Source: Antedon mediterranea
Taxonomy: Eukaryota > Echinodermata > Crinoidea > Comatulida > Antedonidae
NCBI RefSeq assembly: GCF_964355755.1
Contig: NC_092672.1
Location: 22,006,501-22,070,500, forward strand
Direction: 5' to 3'
DNA: 64,000 nucleotides
Part shown: one piece after another, positions 11,085-22,359 of the stretch
Position numbering within the stretch: the stretch's first letter is position 1
How the letters are laid out: the number at the start of each line of letters is the position of its first letter
Position numbers and translations under genes: made by a program
The notes under the pieces: generated by a model
What the model saw: the letters and a program-made list of their open reading frames with translations, nothing else
Databases searched by the model: none
What the model was told of the DNA's origin: nothing

Positions 11085-11515
11085 GCATTGCTCCGATACT
11101 ATCAAGCAGTGATACGACCAGTTCTCGAATATGCCTGTGCTGTTTGGTCCCCGAGTTTATCTAAAGCACAATCTGACCGAATCGAACATGTCCAAAGAAG
11201 AGCGTGTAACATAATATACCCCGATGGTACCTCGTATGCTGATACCCGCAGATACCTTAACATCATCACTCTATCTGAACGCCGCGAGAAGTTGTCAAGA
11301 AAATTCTTTGATAAAATGAAAAAAGAAGATCATATATTATACTCTCTCTTACCTAAACCTCCCACACACAACCATCAGCTCCGACGCGTAGATCGTTCAC
11401 CCTCTTTAAAGTCCGGACACAACTCACAAAAAACTTTCCACGGAGTTTTCAATGATTGGTGAATGATCATAAACTGAGTTATGATAAGCAAATTGTGAAC
11501 CCTTTTTGGTTTGTG
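11085..11515 (+). pseudogene. LINE 3' fragment encoding the C-terminus of a reverse transcriptase protein
   Basis: The plus-strand frame to 11462 contains YYQAVIRPVLEYACAVW, then RIEHVQRRACNII and a basic C-terminus ending NDW, the familiar tail region of CR1/Jockey-type LINE proteins. The rest of the protein is missing (5' truncation). The 3' UTR is interrupted at 11515 by the P-like element and resumes at 17613. GTTTGTG occurs on both sides of the junction. Confidence 0.8.
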
Positions 11516-11762
11516 CATGGAGAAATCAGTTAGGAAGGAGTAACATCAAAGAATACATCAAACGAATAGGCCACCCCGCCGCTAATTGGATTATCTGACT
11601 GTTACGTTACATTTAATTGCCGTTGATCTGTCGCTTGTTAGATTTGAGCATGCGCATATCCATTGCTTTCCTGTGACGCGTCATCAAGCGAGACTCGTTG
11701 TTGTTGATGATCACACACACGCGGCGACCATACAGTACACACACAGCAGAAGAATAATTATA

Positions 11763-12527
11763 CGCCGTGGTTAGGATTCCGGCACCGGAACTCAACTGGC
11801 CAGCGTTAGGGAATCCGACACGCTATTGCGCATGCCCAGAACGAGGTAATTGGCGACTCTATACTTATCATCAACAGTGATGGGTCATTTCATAGCTGCG
11901 CCACAGCGAAGAACTATAGCCTAGCCTAGATGCCTACTGATACGGGATCCACTAATAGTAAATACTAGGCTAGGCCTACCAGTTAGACGTGACCAGTGGG
12001 CCTATTTATTTTGTAATTAAAAAGTGGTCGCTTCATTCATATTTATAAACTTCATATATTTATGAATTATATAATTACATGACTAGTTTTATGATTTTTC
12101 ATGTACAAAATAAAAGATTTCATATAACGCATTATACTGTACATAACATGCAATAACAAGTTGATTTGTCGACGGCAGCCACCGCGTGGATGTGAAAAAA
12201 CTGTTCGGGAAGTCGGGGTCGCAACGCTAAAAACAGCATTGTGATTCTTAGATAGGTACTGATACTTATTAATATCATAATAATATTTTAACGCGTGGCG
12301 TAGTCCTATTTTAATTATTAATTCATGTATGGCCTAGCTAGGCCAAGTTTCATCCATCGCTCGCGCTAGGCTACAGTAAATCTCGATAACACTCCGACTC
12401 TCGGTGCTGTGGTGTGTGGCACATTAAGCTATAATTCACTTCCCAGAGCTCTGGGCATGCGCAATAGCGTGTCGGATTCCCTAACGGTGGGCAGTTGAGT
12501 TCCGGTGCCGGAATCCTAACCACGGCG
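11763..12527. mobile_element. 765-bp long-TIR element (Mutator-like MITE features)
   Basis: The left end CGCCGTGGTTAGGATTCCGG and about 58 further bases recur in inverted form at the right end with very few mismatches. An identical ATAATTATA lies at 11754-11762 and 12528-12536, a 9-bp target duplication. Long TIRs plus a 9-bp duplication are typical of Mutator-like elements; no transposase is present. It is inserted in the 5' part of the P-like element. Confidence 0.8.
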
Positions 12528-12577
12528 ATAATTATACCACATTCGATACATTTTATTTACGCGTTTTATTTATCATT

Positions 12578-15331
12578 ATGGATTTTTATGAATTGGAGGA
12601 CGAATTGGAACCCGGAATTCTAGAGGAATTGAAGTTTGCCAGCGAACATGAAGACCTGGAAAATGGTATGCTAGGTTAAAACTAGGCATTGCATTTAAGT
12701 TTAGTAGCTAGGCTAGTAGGCCTAGTTACCTGAACCTCTTCTCTTTTAAAGTGGAGCTCCACCCAGAAAATTACTATTTTTCATACATTTCAACTATTAT
12801 TTAAAAATATCATCCCTTATACTTCATATTTTTTTGAATTTTTTTTCAATGAGTACGATTTTCTTGAAAATCACGCCTTTTTGCGTTTTGGGGGGATACC
12901 TTGTAATTTCCTATTCTTTTACATGCAAAAGGGGGGTATATTTGAATAATCCTAAAAAATTCATTTCTTCACCAAAAAAAAAATGTAAAATGTATATTTA
13001 TGTAATTTTTCCAGATCTTTCTATTTCTGGTATTTATCACGTATACATTGCGCAATTTTGCGTAAATAGACACTTTCCCCCGTTCGGGTCCAATTGGGTT
13101 TTTTATTTTGCTAGGGAGTCCGATCACGTGACATTTTTTACAATCACACTACTGCAGCTGGCGATCTGTTATTTTGTCGCGATGTTATTTTTGACGGGCG
13201 AAAAGTATATTAAAACATTCTGAATGTGACCCTATTATGTTTCACAGTGTAATAATGTGATTATGAGACTATTACTAAAATGTCAAATTTAACGAGATTT
13301 GAGAAAGATGTGGCTATATATTCAATAAAGCTAGGCCTAGGCCTACTACTAGAGTGTAGGTATGTACCGATGCTGCTTAGTGGCTTGGCCTCTAGCTAGG
13401 CTAGGCTGACAGCAGTGAAGTTTGTTTTGCTGTCACCCGACCTTGGCCTACCCATGGGCCATGATAGGGTGCCTGGATAGTTGCTTTTCAGTCAGGTCTA
13501 AGCTTGCACATCGCTTTACTATTCTTTACTACTCTTGTTCTGTATAGGATTTTGTGTTTCACAATTCTTAATATGCGAGAAAACCCAGGAACGATAAATG
13601 GGGCGAAACGACCATGCCTCTAGACAAAAATTCAAGGCTAGCTAGGCTGAGCAGACAGCTTAGCTAGGCCTAGCCCTAGCTTAAAGTTAAAAGCAATCTG
13701 ATAAGATTATAATGGCTAATGCTGTTGTTGTACAGTGAAAATCATGAGGTTACATGTAAATTATACTGACATTCTTATCGGAAATATTACTTAGGCCTAA
13801 ACAAATCGTATTAATTGTGTGTATAAAATTTATTCCCCATTTTTCGACACATAATTTACCAAAGGGAAGAAATTTCCACAATGCGTTGACCAGCGACTAA
13901 AACGCGTCAGTCGCTAAGTGTAACGCGTTTCGCGACGTATTGTAAACTAATAACCCCTAAGTTACTGAAAAACTGTAATTTGTTAAAAAACACTATTTTC
14001 TGACCGATTTTTTAGAAATGAGTTTTTGGAAAATATTTCCATATTTTTCCTGGTTTTTTTTATGTAATCACTTTCAATTAAACATACTTAAACATAATAT
14101 AAGCTGAGAAAGTCTGAGTGTAGCTCCACTTTAAAGAGGCCTCGTCTGCCCCGGCCCACTCTAGGCTGTCTACACGACCGAGTTGAATGTAACAACGATA
14201 ATTCTGAATTCGGTCGTCCTCTGTAGGCTAGGTAGTATTTTTGTAGTTTTTCTGTCTGTACGCCAAAAATTAGCCGCCCGATTTATTGATAGGTCTAGCT
14301 AGGCTAGGTAGGGCCCTATCTATCCATCTATAGGAGGCCTAGGCCTAATAGTAATATATCATTAATTTTATTGCACAATCATCAATAATGCATCATTCAT
14401 ATTATTATATTAATTATGAAGGCACGATTATCATCTGATGCAACCAACTCATCTATGACCTTGTCAAGACCTCAAACCATTAGTATTTACACAGGAGTCT
14501 GTATTTTTTAGATAAATTATTATTTTTCATTCTTATAGGACAACATGAGTTAATTTTCAATTTTATTATGCTATTTAGGTATGGATGTTAGTGTAGGCAT
14601 ACATCCAACTACTATTACCGCAACCCATCAGAAGAAGGAAGTGTCAACAAACCCAGCCAAAAACCAATCAAGGAAAAAGAGTAAGGATTTTGAATGAATG
14701 ATAACATTTTATTTTGAACATTTCATCTTTACTATATTAAATGCATTCTCATCATTTATTAAAACTGTTGTATGCTCAATAATCTTTCTTTTCTGTATTT
14801 TCAGGATAATTCGGTACGTTGCCGGATATGTGCCTTATGCGCTTGTGAAAAGATTTCAAAAGGGTAAAAGTAGTACTGCCAGAGCTTACTGTGATGTGCT
14901 CACTAAGTGGCAAGTGTGTAGTACCAACGTAACTCATTCCTTCTACGACTATTCCAAAGAATGGATCGACAAACAAAATAGATCAGGCTTGTTTGTTGTT
15001 GATGACGATGTATATCTGTTTTTTTGGAAGCGTTGAAATAGAAATAAGGCAGCATTTAGCTACAGATAAACTTAATATGATGTTAAATAGTAACTATCTG
15101 GCTGATTTGTATGACCGTATTTTCAATAAGGAGAATGTTCAAACTTTCTGGTGCAGAATAACCAGAGATAAACTAGGTGACAATGCTTCTGCTCAATTAT
15201 TACAAATTGTAGTTAGATACTGGTTGAAAATCAGAGCTAATGCATTCCTCAAGGTATACTTGAATTTAAAGAAGGAAAGCGGCAAAGTTTCAAAAAAGGG
15301 TGAAAAATCTCTCAGAAAAGAATTGTTGTAA
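12578..15331 (+). CDS. Transposase-associated gene of the P-like element (three exons, damaged)
   Basis: A first exon is inferred at 12578-12665 (Met-Asp-Phe start, acidic, donor GGTATGC) and a second at 14579-14680. A third exon begins after TTTTCAG at about 14803; it encodes RYVAGYVPYALVKRF, then about WID..RSGLFVVDDD, and ends in KKGEKSLRKELL at 15331. I recall similar C-termini from uncharacterised cnidarian proteins. Exons 1 and 2 join in phase, but exon 2 to exon 3 does not. A one-base shift in the T-run at 15019-15025 also breaks exon 3, so the copy looks inactive. Intron 1 holds the TTAA element 12750-14130. AATAAA follows at about 15388. The biochemical role of this protein is unknown to me. 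Confidence 0.55.
12750..14130. mobile_element. 1.38-kb TTAA-flanked TIR element
   Basis: TTAA at 12746-12749 and 14131-14134 bound an element starting AGTGGAGCTCCACCCAGA and ending in its near inverse (TCTGAGTGTAGCTCCACT). The interior is AT-rich and non-coding. The boundary type matches 212-8706 but the TIR sequence differs, so it is a separate family. It lies between the first two exons of the P-like element's plus-strand gene. Confidence 0.75.
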
Positions 15332-15489
15332 TGTTGGCTCTAGTATGATTAAATATATACTGTTTTGTATTTTTTTGTGTGTGTGATGAAATAAATAACG
15401 ACAATAGCTAAATTAAATCTCAATTGTATTTTCGTTGGTTCTGAAAAGAACCGTTTGGTTTGAAAAAGTTTGCTGATCATAAATATCAT

Positions 15490-15792
15490 TTATGCATTTG
15501 GTGTCTTCTTCCTTTGAAGAGGTGAGTCATCAATAGTTTGGTCAACAATTTGGCTGCGGCAGTTGCCTCTCCTGGATGCCTTGGAACAGTTCGCAGCTAC
15601 ATACAGTGCATGCATATTGTGGCCAAACTGCATTGATGTTGGGTTTGTGTTACTTCCACCACATCCTCTCTGTTTACTGAAGTACCGTTCTAACGGATCT
15701 TGATTATACTTCGCACTTAGAACACACTCTACCCCTGGCAGGTCCAGTAATTTTTTAGTCAACTCTACAAACGAATTAACTGTTGATGGCAA
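15490..15792 (-). CDS. P-element-type transposase, C-terminal exon
   Basis: The minus-strand frame contains SAKYNQDPLERYFSKQRG, then GGSNTNPTSMQFGHN, and ends with a basic tail after RGNCRSQ. The pattern QDPLE-x-F-x-x-QR-x-GG-x-x-NP is characteristic of P-element/THAP9-type transposases close to the C-terminus. Upstream exons would lie to the right, inside 15793-17580, but I could not delimit them and no THAP zinc finger was recognised. It converges tail-to-tail with the plus-strand gene ending at 15331. Confidence 0.65.
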   Translation of the reverse strand: MPSTVNSFVELTKKLLDLPGVECVLSAKYNQDPLERYFSKQRGCGGSNTNPTSMQFGHNMHALYVAANCSKASRRGNCRSQIVDQTIDDSPLQRKKTPNA

Positions 15793-17580
15793 AGAATAAA
15801 AAATTAATATACTTATTATTAATTAATTAATATACTTTGTCACTCTTGTGATGTCAGAACTTTTGATTAATTATTAAACAAGTCAGCTGTAAAAAAAACC
15901 AAATGTCCTAGTAGTAGTACTATCTAGGCTATAGCTAACTAAAAATAAATACAGTACCTATTTTTTTTTATTGTTAATGTTGTTGAACATAGCCTAACCC
16001 AGTATAATTATGTCCTAGGCCTAGATAGTAGTATTGCTATTTTTGGCATACCCTAGGTGTGGTAGATTAACATTACCTCTATGATAAATAGTACATAGAA
16101 CAATAGGTAGGTCTAGCCTAGTAGGACTAGACCCTAGCTATGAGTCGAGTACTTAGTCCTAGTACGTCTTTTACGACATTTCGCGTAGTGATTAGGATGG
16201 TGTCCTAGTACATAAGTTCATGCTCTTGGTTTATTGTGTCATGAAAATAAATAATATATAATTACATATTATAATTAACAACACAGCAAAGGAAAGTAGT
16301 AATATTTAATAATGTAATTGTTTTTAATCTTTCGAGGAAAAAATTCAGTGCACTCATAATTTTTCTCGCCGCGTGTAGGCCTACCACGTAAAGTCACGTT
16401 GTCCTCTCTCAGGACTAATTAATAGTAATAACATTCTTCGAATGAGGTTAAATAAATATTATTTTTTATTTACTAATCTTTTAATATCATATTTTATTGA
16501 ATTTTACAATGTTAATACACAAAATATTTTACTAAAAAACGTGATTTTATGTAATTATTTTACCGAAAAATGGAGTAAGCCTACCTAGGCCTAGGCCTAG
16601 GCCCTAGTTGTTTATGTCATTTTTGGCTAAAAACGATCACTTTCGGTGATGTTTTATATTTTGGAATCTACAAGCCAGATTTTCACAATTATTTCTTTCA
16701 TTATAATATTTAATAATATATATACTAAAAACCATGATATATAAACTTTTGAATGTACATCGATCCCTAATATAAATTGAACGAGCACCGGCGAAAGTTA
16801 GCATTTGGCGTTCCAAAAAAAATAACGTTTTTCTGGTGGCGGCTCAACTTGTCGGCGGCTCAACTTGGCCTAATCCAGTAGTAGCTGGCCTACGAAAGTA
16901 ATTGTTTTATGGCTAATGTTAGTTATTATTTATTGGTTTAAGACCTAGCCTAAATTAAACATCGAAACAATAACTAGGCTTAGACCTAAGTAATACAACG
17001 ATCGGTGGACCAAAATAACTACGACCGGTGGAACTACCGAACTAACTCCGGCTATTCGGTTCGGCGGTCGGATAGATTCGATGCTTTTCAATTCGTTGTA
17101 CGCCAGCCGGACACCATCGGAAAGTGTCATGCAACGCATCAAATGAAAGCTACAGCTTTCCTTTATTCATATAACTTAAAACTCCAGTACAAAGGGAAAT
17201 TATTAAAATACGTGTTTGTTTCGTTGTTATATTCAAAATAATGGAATACTTACAATTGATGAAACAAGTAGTTATATTTGGTTGATTTTATTGATTTAAT
17301 GACTGGTACGTTCGCAAAAAAATTCGGAATCCGAATACATAAAACACGCATGTGAATCCTTGCTGACAATTAACTGCGCATATGCAATGTGTTTTTTGTT
17401 CGTATTTATGTACTCCACTGTTAGTTAGAACGGGGAATAGGGGTTGCTACTTAGCGGCGAGGAGCCTTGTGTGTAAGGAGATCGAACCGAGATAACACGG
17501 CGGGCGGTCGCAGTGCAATTTAATAGGAGTCATTTGACCATGTAATGTGCTTAATTGGATTAAAATCCATGCATTACATC
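15793..17580. other. Right half of the P-like element, no delimited exons
   Basis: AT-rich sequence with AGGCCTAGGCCTAGGCC at about 16586 and a GC-richer patch at 17440-17520. Upstream exons of the minus-strand transposase should lie here if the copy was once complete, but none could be supported. Confidence 0.4.
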
Positions 17581-17612
17581 GATGTTACTCCTTCCTAACT
17601 GATTTCTCCATG

Positions 17613-17806
17613 GTTTGTGTTACTGGATGTACTATGATGGCCATTGAAAGACTGATTTGTGGACTATGATATATTTTAGTATTACTTGTTTGGACTGTGT
17701 TATACTATGTTTTTTTTATATATATTTACTATTATATTTATGTCAACTTCATCACTGTTTACTTGATGCAATAAAGGAAATAAATAATAATAATAATAAT
17801 AATAAT
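17613..17806 (+). mobile_element. LINE 3' UTR continuation with (AAT)n tail
   Basis: Resumes the LINE fragment cut at 11515 (shared GTTTGTG at the junction) and ends in AATAAAGG then about eight AAT units (17780-17806), a normal LINE 3' tail. Confidence 0.65.
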
Positions 17807-20090
17807 TGCAAATGAAAAGATGCTGATTTTTCTAAATGTCAGGCCTTCTATCTGATGGTTTGTATCCTAATATAATTGTTTGGCGATTTTTTCAATTTCA
17901 TTTTATAACTTGATACAACTAATTTCAACATTTGCTCTTCTAGTACTCCTTTTTAATTTTATCTGAATTGTTCACATTCCTCAAATATGTATCATGGATG
18001 TTCAAAGGAGACTTTAATACCATATAACCATAACATCTTTATTATAGGCCTAATAGAGAGTTTGTTTACATTTAATTATCGTAGGAGGAGATAGGAAAAT
18101 GCGAAGTGTCCTCGTATTATTGTCTGCAGGTATTTTTCAAATTGGACATCCATTAGACAGTGTATACCACGATCGGAAAACACCCCTATTTGGGGCAAAT
18201 CGTTGAACCTAAATTCGTTTTAATCGTCAATAACTAATTATCTAACTTAATTTAATTAGTAAACAGGGTTACATCAGGTGGTTAAAATCAGTACCGAAAG
18301 TACGAACCAACTTTACATACCATCGAGTAAACATTCTAGAAATAACGCGCGATTTACCGAATTTTGCCCTTACGTAAATTTATATATAGATATCAGGTGC
18401 TTAATTAAAATTTTGATTAATTTTCAACATTTGTCCAATTGTCCAATTGAAATGCGTTGTTTTGTCAAATAAGTTGACTCCAGTATGTTTCCTTGTACTA
18501 ATAGGCCTATTGTTAAATAATATTTATTTATTTTACTTACTCTGGAAGCACCCTTCATTCAAGAAGTGTGCCACTGTTTCTAAAGTGTAGCTTCCAAATA
18601 AATTATTATATTATATGTAAAAAAAGTGGAGTAAAGTTACTTTAGGTAACTAATTATAAAGGCATTCATTTTAAATGTGTTATAATTATAGCTAGAATTC
18701 TTTATTTTGTTATTTACTTTATTAATATTAAAAATAAACATCCAACAGCAAGGAGTTATTTAATTACTTATGTGTACACATTCAGAATACCATAGATATA
18801 TTTAATAGTGAAAATACCTCTATGAGAATCCCTACCAACTCCAGCAAGTTTGGAATAGCCAACATGCATTTGAGCAGTGGGGTGTGTGTAATAATTAGAA
18901 TAGCCACAAAGATATCTCAGAAAAATTAGATATTTTATCATAACTTTTGAACTACTGGACAGATTTTTTTGAAAAAAAATCTATAATAATTCTTAAAATA
19001 ATGCAAGACTATAGCAATCATGCTTAATAACGAAAAAGTTATTGTGAATATTACTGAAATTGTGTTCAGGCAGAATGAGTTTATATCACACTTCCTGTTC
19101 ACCAAGATAAATTAAACAGATAAGATTTTAATGCTTTTTTTCCACTTTGACTGGTGACTCTACTTGTAATGATTGTTTATTCTTACTATAGGCGCGCCTA
19201 TGCCTGAACCTATTACGGTTATGGTATGTACTAAATATGTCCATCATTATGCGATTAAATATTATCCTTATTTAGGCTATTTATTAAATAATAATATATT
19301 ACGAACTGAGGCCTACTATATAGTAGGCCTATGTGTAGCCACAAATCGTTAAACGATATATAATTTAGTCCTACAATTTCACTGAACTCTAAGTATGTGA
19401 TCGTAAAAATCATATATTTTATGATATTAATATCATAAATAATTTAATTATACAATATCAGACTAAAATAGAAGAATTTTAGTTTTGCTAAACGGTCATA
19501 ATATAGACTGAAACATAAATTAAATGTCATATACAGTAATAAAAATAAGAAATTGTGTCGTTGGAATTCTAATATACGTATATTTTTGAATATTCATGAG
19601 AACAAATTATATAATTTTTTTCATGCGCGCACTAAAATATGATTTTAAAATAAGTTGGAGTCTTTAATATGCTACAAAATGCACTAGGGTTATTAAATTA
19701 AAAAGTTGCTTAAACGGTAAAATTTTGATTTACCAAATGATACGTCTATGGCTTGATAAAAAATAAAGTACTTTCAATTCATTAATTAAAACACATTGTT
19801 TCAGCACCGTGCTAATTTAGTCTTTATTAGAGGTTGCCATTGCTGTTGCTGTCGTCACACAAAATTATTGTTATGGGTGTTTTGCTAAAAGTGGTATGAT
19901 ACATGTTCTTCTGCTGCCTAACTAGATAATTCTGAAGAATGTTATCAGCCTAGACATAGAGCGCACATGACAAATATTTGAATACTCATTTACCCAAGCG
20001 ATTCCTATACTGTAATTTGAAAACAGTCCTGATAGTCTCTCCAAAACATTGGAGAGTTTGTGTGTTTGAAAACTACTGAAAAGATGTTCA
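17807..20090. other. AT-rich intergenic DNA, no gene seen
   Basis: No frame here has coding-like composition with splice sites. A tiny Met-Arg-Ser-Val-Leu-Val-Leu-Leu start followed by a GT at about 18098-18131 resembles a signal-peptide exon but stands alone. Confidence 0.5.
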
Positions 20091-20103
20091 ATTGCATTTT
20101 TTG

Positions 20104-20300
20104 ATGACTATAAACCCTGCAACCAGTGCATCAGCAGAGCGAGAAAATTTAGCTCTGGAGACTGCAAAAAATTATGTTTGAGATACCATAATGGAAGATC
20201 GACTAGATGCATTGTTATTGATGTTTGTTCATCAGGACATTAACCTTAATTATGATGTCATTATTCTTAAGTATGTGAATATGTATCCCCGCTGGATGAA
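20104..20300 (+). pseudogene. hAT-type transposase C-terminal fossil
   Basis: The translation reads TINPATSASAERENLALE, then an in-frame stop at about 20182, then MEDRLDALLLMFVHQDINL and a Tyr-rich end. The layout N-P-A-T-S-A-S-A-E-R followed by R-L-x-A-L-L-L-M-x-V-H is the C-terminal dimerisation region of hAT transposases and derived host genes. The rest of the protein is absent and the stop shows decay. Confidence 0.75.
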
Positions 20301-20309
20301 GTATGTAGG

Positions 20310-22150
20310 CCTATTTTTATTTATTAAATTTACAGCATTAATTGTTATTACATGTTATTGATAAGATAATCAAATTAATAAGCAGTATAGAGATTCAGCC
20401 ACTGATTACCACAGCATTGTCATTTTTTAGTAATTTTCCTTTTGACCTTTATTTTATTAAGATATAGACCTATAAGCAAAGCCCTAAAACACGCTCTTTC
20501 ACTATGTATTATTTAACATAACTAGGGTAACATGATAAATTTGAAGTCAAATCATTTTTTTAAGGTAGTTAATTACCATACCGGAAGTACCTTTATCAAA
20601 GAATTCCTCCAGATGGTCACATTGAACGTGTGTTTACCAGAGGAAAAAGTAGACTACGATCTTTTTACCAATTGTTAACACGCTATAGGAGTGTCATTTC
20701 TGACCAACTATAGGTGCCATTTATCATACATTTTACGTGCGGGAATACCATTTCCAACCGTCTAGGGGTGTCATTTAACAAAATTTGCTTCACCACAGGT
20801 CCCACCTGTGCCTCATGTACTTGGTGACTGGTTGCGTCCCCTCCCCCAAGGCTTTTTCAGTTTCAGTTTCTGTGTGGTGTAATTAAAAGAAGTAAATATG
20901 ATTGCAACTTCATTCTTCTTGTCCTTGTAATTACATAAATGAATAATTAAATATCTAAATGAATAATATTAAACATAATGTTAGTCCATCATGTACATCA
21001 TATTTCATATCATAAAATGCTACCAGGCACTAATAATAGATAGAATTCGAAGCCAGGCATATACAGTAGGCACATTAGTGGGCTGGTTTGTCCTGTCACA
21101 TCTGGACCGAATCGTCCTGAATTCAACTAGTTATAGTAGCGTAGGCCTAGTAAGTAACGTAATGTTAAACCTAACCTCCAGTGTTAATTACATGCATTTG
21201 GTGTTTCAAGCTTATTTTTGGCAAGATCGGCGTGCATGAGTTAGAAACATGAACCAACCATACTTACCACCGATTCGAGGTTTGAAACGTGCGCTGAGCA
21301 CATGCTATCTCTCAATATTTGCTAGCTATGACCTCTAAGTGATTTGATTGTGACGCAAGATTTATCGAATGCAGCATTTGGGAATTTGCAAATAAATTGG
21401 TCTAAAGACACATTTTTCTTAAAAAGTGCCGTTATAACATCGCTTAACAAATATAAGGAACTAAAAGGTGTCCCAGCTCAAACGGCGCTAGCGGTTTTAT
21501 TATATTAAGAGAAGATAGAGTAAATAGGCTTAATTGGTTATTTATTAGGCCACATAAAACCTCCTTTTTAAAAAAATTTTTTTTGTAAAGTTGCCCAAGA
21601 AACACCACTGAAAAGATCATTTTTTACTTTTATAAATTGCTAAATTGTGTGTGCGGCCATCGCAAAGAAGAATATTAATAGTTCTGAAGACTTTTTTTGT
21701 AATTATGATTTTATATCATTAAGTATGTCACAGCAACATTGCCAGTGGGTTTTGTGTGTTGTGGATGGTGGACTCAAGACAAGAATAATATACATATAAA
21801 ACACTATAATATTATATCCAGATTATCTTTTTATTACAAGGGTGCTTAACTCGAAATAATTTTTTTTATATAGGATTTTTATAAGTAAATAAATAAATTC
21901 ATTTAAATTAATACTATTGTATATTGCTTAAAATAAATTAAAACCTTGATAAATATATTTAAAATACTAGATAAATTTTAATGATTAATGTACAGTATCT
22001 TTATTTTTCTGATGCATATTGTAAATTGTTTTGTATATTTTTATCTGTAATGTAAATTTTTTATATAATGTGCTACAATAATTTCAGACTTGTTCTGCTT
22101 TTTGTAATGTTTTATATACCGGAATAAATAAATAAAATAAATAAATAAAT
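20310..22150. other. AT-rich intergenic DNA with a LINE-like 3' tail at its right end
   Basis: About 21990-22150 has the look of a LINE/SINE 3' end on the plus strand: a short U-rich UTR then CCGGAATAAATAAATAAAAT and further AAATA units. Nothing coding was supported elsewhere in the stretch. Confidence 0.45.
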
Positions 22151-22218
22151 CTGAAGTATATAAATATCTCTATAATACAAATTACAGGTGAATTATCTTC
22201 ATGAGTCCATTTCCTATT

Positions 22219-22349
22219 TTACGTCTTTACTCTGTTCATGTCACTCCCATATTTCCACTCTATCTTATCCATAATTTCTTCGGTGATTTCTCTGATGTTT
22301 TCTAAGCTTAATCTTCTTAATCTTGGCACTTCTCTATTCTCAAGTGGCA
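22219..22349 (-). CDS. Orphan terminal exon candidate
   Basis: After a good acceptor (TTTGTCTGTGTTACAG on the minus strand) an open frame of about 43 codons runs to TAA at 22219-22221. It is Arg/Glu/Leu-rich and includes VPRLRRLSLENIREITEE and DKIEWKYGSD. The composition is protein-like and helical. No partner exon could be joined in phase: the nearest open piece, about 22457-22529 on the same strand, does not match. Family not recognised. Confidence 0.3.
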
Positions 22350-22359
22350 CTGTAACACA

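Larger units (their letters stand above)
11516..17612. mobile_element. P-like DNA transposon, 6.1 kb, with 32-bp perfect TIRs
   Basis: Terminal inverted repeats lie at 11516-11547 and 17581-17612, identical over 32 bases and beginning CATGGAGAAATCAGTTAGG. P elements of insects have about 31-bp TIRs that begin CATG and have 8-bp target duplications. Here GTTTGTG flanks both ends (7 bp, or 8 if one terminal G is shared). The element sits in a LINE 3' UTR. Inside are transposase-type coding segments on both strands (12578-15331 plus; 15490-15792 minus) and two later insertions (11763-12527; 12750-14130). Confidence 0.8.

Noticed and set aside
12834-13223. 129-codon frame inside the TTAA element
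   Set aside because: Phe/Ile/Lys-rich low-complexity translation in AT-rich DNA, no motif and no splice context; looks like chance.
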